A DNA stretch of 35,438 bases from NCBI GenBank assembly GCA_037441525.1, contig JBBISA010000043.1:1-35438 (forward strand), written 5' to 3'. Below the pieces are notes generated by a model. The model made no database searches. It had not been told where the DNA came from and saw only the letters and a list, made by a program, of their open reading frames with translations. This document shows, piece after piece, positions 35,076 through 35,438 of the stretch. The DNA comes from SKVR01 sp037441525 (lineage in GTDB: Bacteria > Bacteroidota > Bacteroidia > Bacteroidales > UBA7960). Within the stretch, counting starts at the first letter, position 1; the number at the start of each line of letters is the position of its first letter. A program made the translations under genes and the position numbers.

Positions 35076-35138
35076 TTCAGAGGGTGGGATGACGAAATAT
35101 TTTTTGTGAGGTGCATTATTCGTTGTAAATTTACAGTG

Positions 35139-35146
35139 CAAACCTA
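35139..35146 (-). promoter_or_regulatory. -7 promoter element of the kdsD group
   Basis: The minus strand reads TAGGTTTG, an exact TAnnTTTG, 63 bp before the ATG at 35075. It covers the TTG that opens the reading frame, which rules that codon out as a start if this promoter is used. No TTG at -33. Confidence 0.45.
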
Positions 35147-35438
35147 CTTATTTTTTCGATTGCGGGTTTTGGAAAATAACCAATACTTTTTTCCAAATCC
35201 TGTTTTTTTATGGGTATTATTTTCCGGGATTTTATGTTTTCAATTATTTAAATGCTTCTACAAGAAGATGCTATAATGAGAGGAAGGTTTTGCGCTAACA
35301 GGTTCGGTTGGGAATTGATTTGCCGGGTATTTTACCTGTTGGAAGAAAAATATAATCAGATGAGAGAAAATTGACATTATAATACACTATTGTCCGATAA
35401 AAAAATAGAGAAAGAAGGTAATTAACCTCCCTTCCCTT
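35147..35438. other. Intergenic DNA to the window edge
   Basis: About 290 bp of A+T-rich sequence with no protein gene, hairpin, repeat or further promoter element that I can support. It may be the upstream region of a gene beyond the window. Confidence 0.4.

Noticed and set aside
1..35438. CRISPR arrays, insertion sequences, tRNA or rRNA genes, prophage genes
   Set aside because: No regularly spaced repeats, transposase frames, tRNA cloverleaf sequences or phage proteins were seen on either strand.

Overview
The window reads as a chromosomal segment of a Bacteroidota bacterium of the class Bacteroidia. The grounds are a type IX secretion system (T9SS) gene set (PorU, PorV, a PorP/SprF protein and a GldJ-like lipoprotein), a CarboxypepD_reg/plug/beta-barrel outer-membrane receptor, a tricorn-type S41 protease, and repeated use of the Bacteroidota -7 promoter element TAnnTTTG with almost no Shine-Dalgarno sequences. 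Most of the content is core genome; there are no insertion sequences, CRISPR arrays, tRNA or rRNA genes, and no sign of a prophage or island.

Layout, left to right. (1) 72-749: futalosine hydrolase (menaquinone synthesis), minus strand. (2) 750-1910: a 1.16-kb stretch with no credible protein gene. On the minus strand it carries a full promoter, about 700 nt of G+C-rich sequence with several GNRA-capped hairpins and long-range pairings, and an intrinsic terminator. I interpret this as a large structured non-coding RNA, and it is the main novelty of the window. A small cluster of DnaA-box-like 9-mers lies just upstream of its promoter. (3) 1911-9165: outer-membrane receptor, tricorn-like protease and a radical-SAM protein of the putative DNA repair/modification family, each separated by a terminator. 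(4) 9170-13351: soluble three-PAS histidine kinase (minus), a small exported DUF1573-like protein and a class I/II aminotransferase. (5) 13376-19413: UvrA (minus), an ECF-type sigma factor with an exceptional Shine-Dalgarno, MurB, an unrecognised membrane protein, and a DUF486 membrane protein with a palindrome over its promoter. (6) 19484-23813: phosphohexomutase, an exported TPR protein and MurF, all minus. (7) 23910-32202: the T9SS block, porP-gldJ leftward and porU, porV rightward, from a shared ~400-bp region. (8) 32442-35075: IspF, then a minus-strand group kdsD - AhpD-like gene - lptB.

How the genes work together: MurB, MurF, the phosphohexomutase, KdsD and LptB all feed the cell envelope (peptidoglycan, sugar phosphates, Kdo and LPS export). 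The T9SS block builds the machinery that secretes CTD-tagged proteins and attaches them to A-LPS at the surface. MqnB and IspF supply menaquinone and isoprenoid precursors. GldJ is mainly known from gliding Bacteroidota, so a gliding organism is possible but not shown. Regulatory calls (promoters, terminators, RNA structure) were made by eye from the sequence and no folding or homology search was run.
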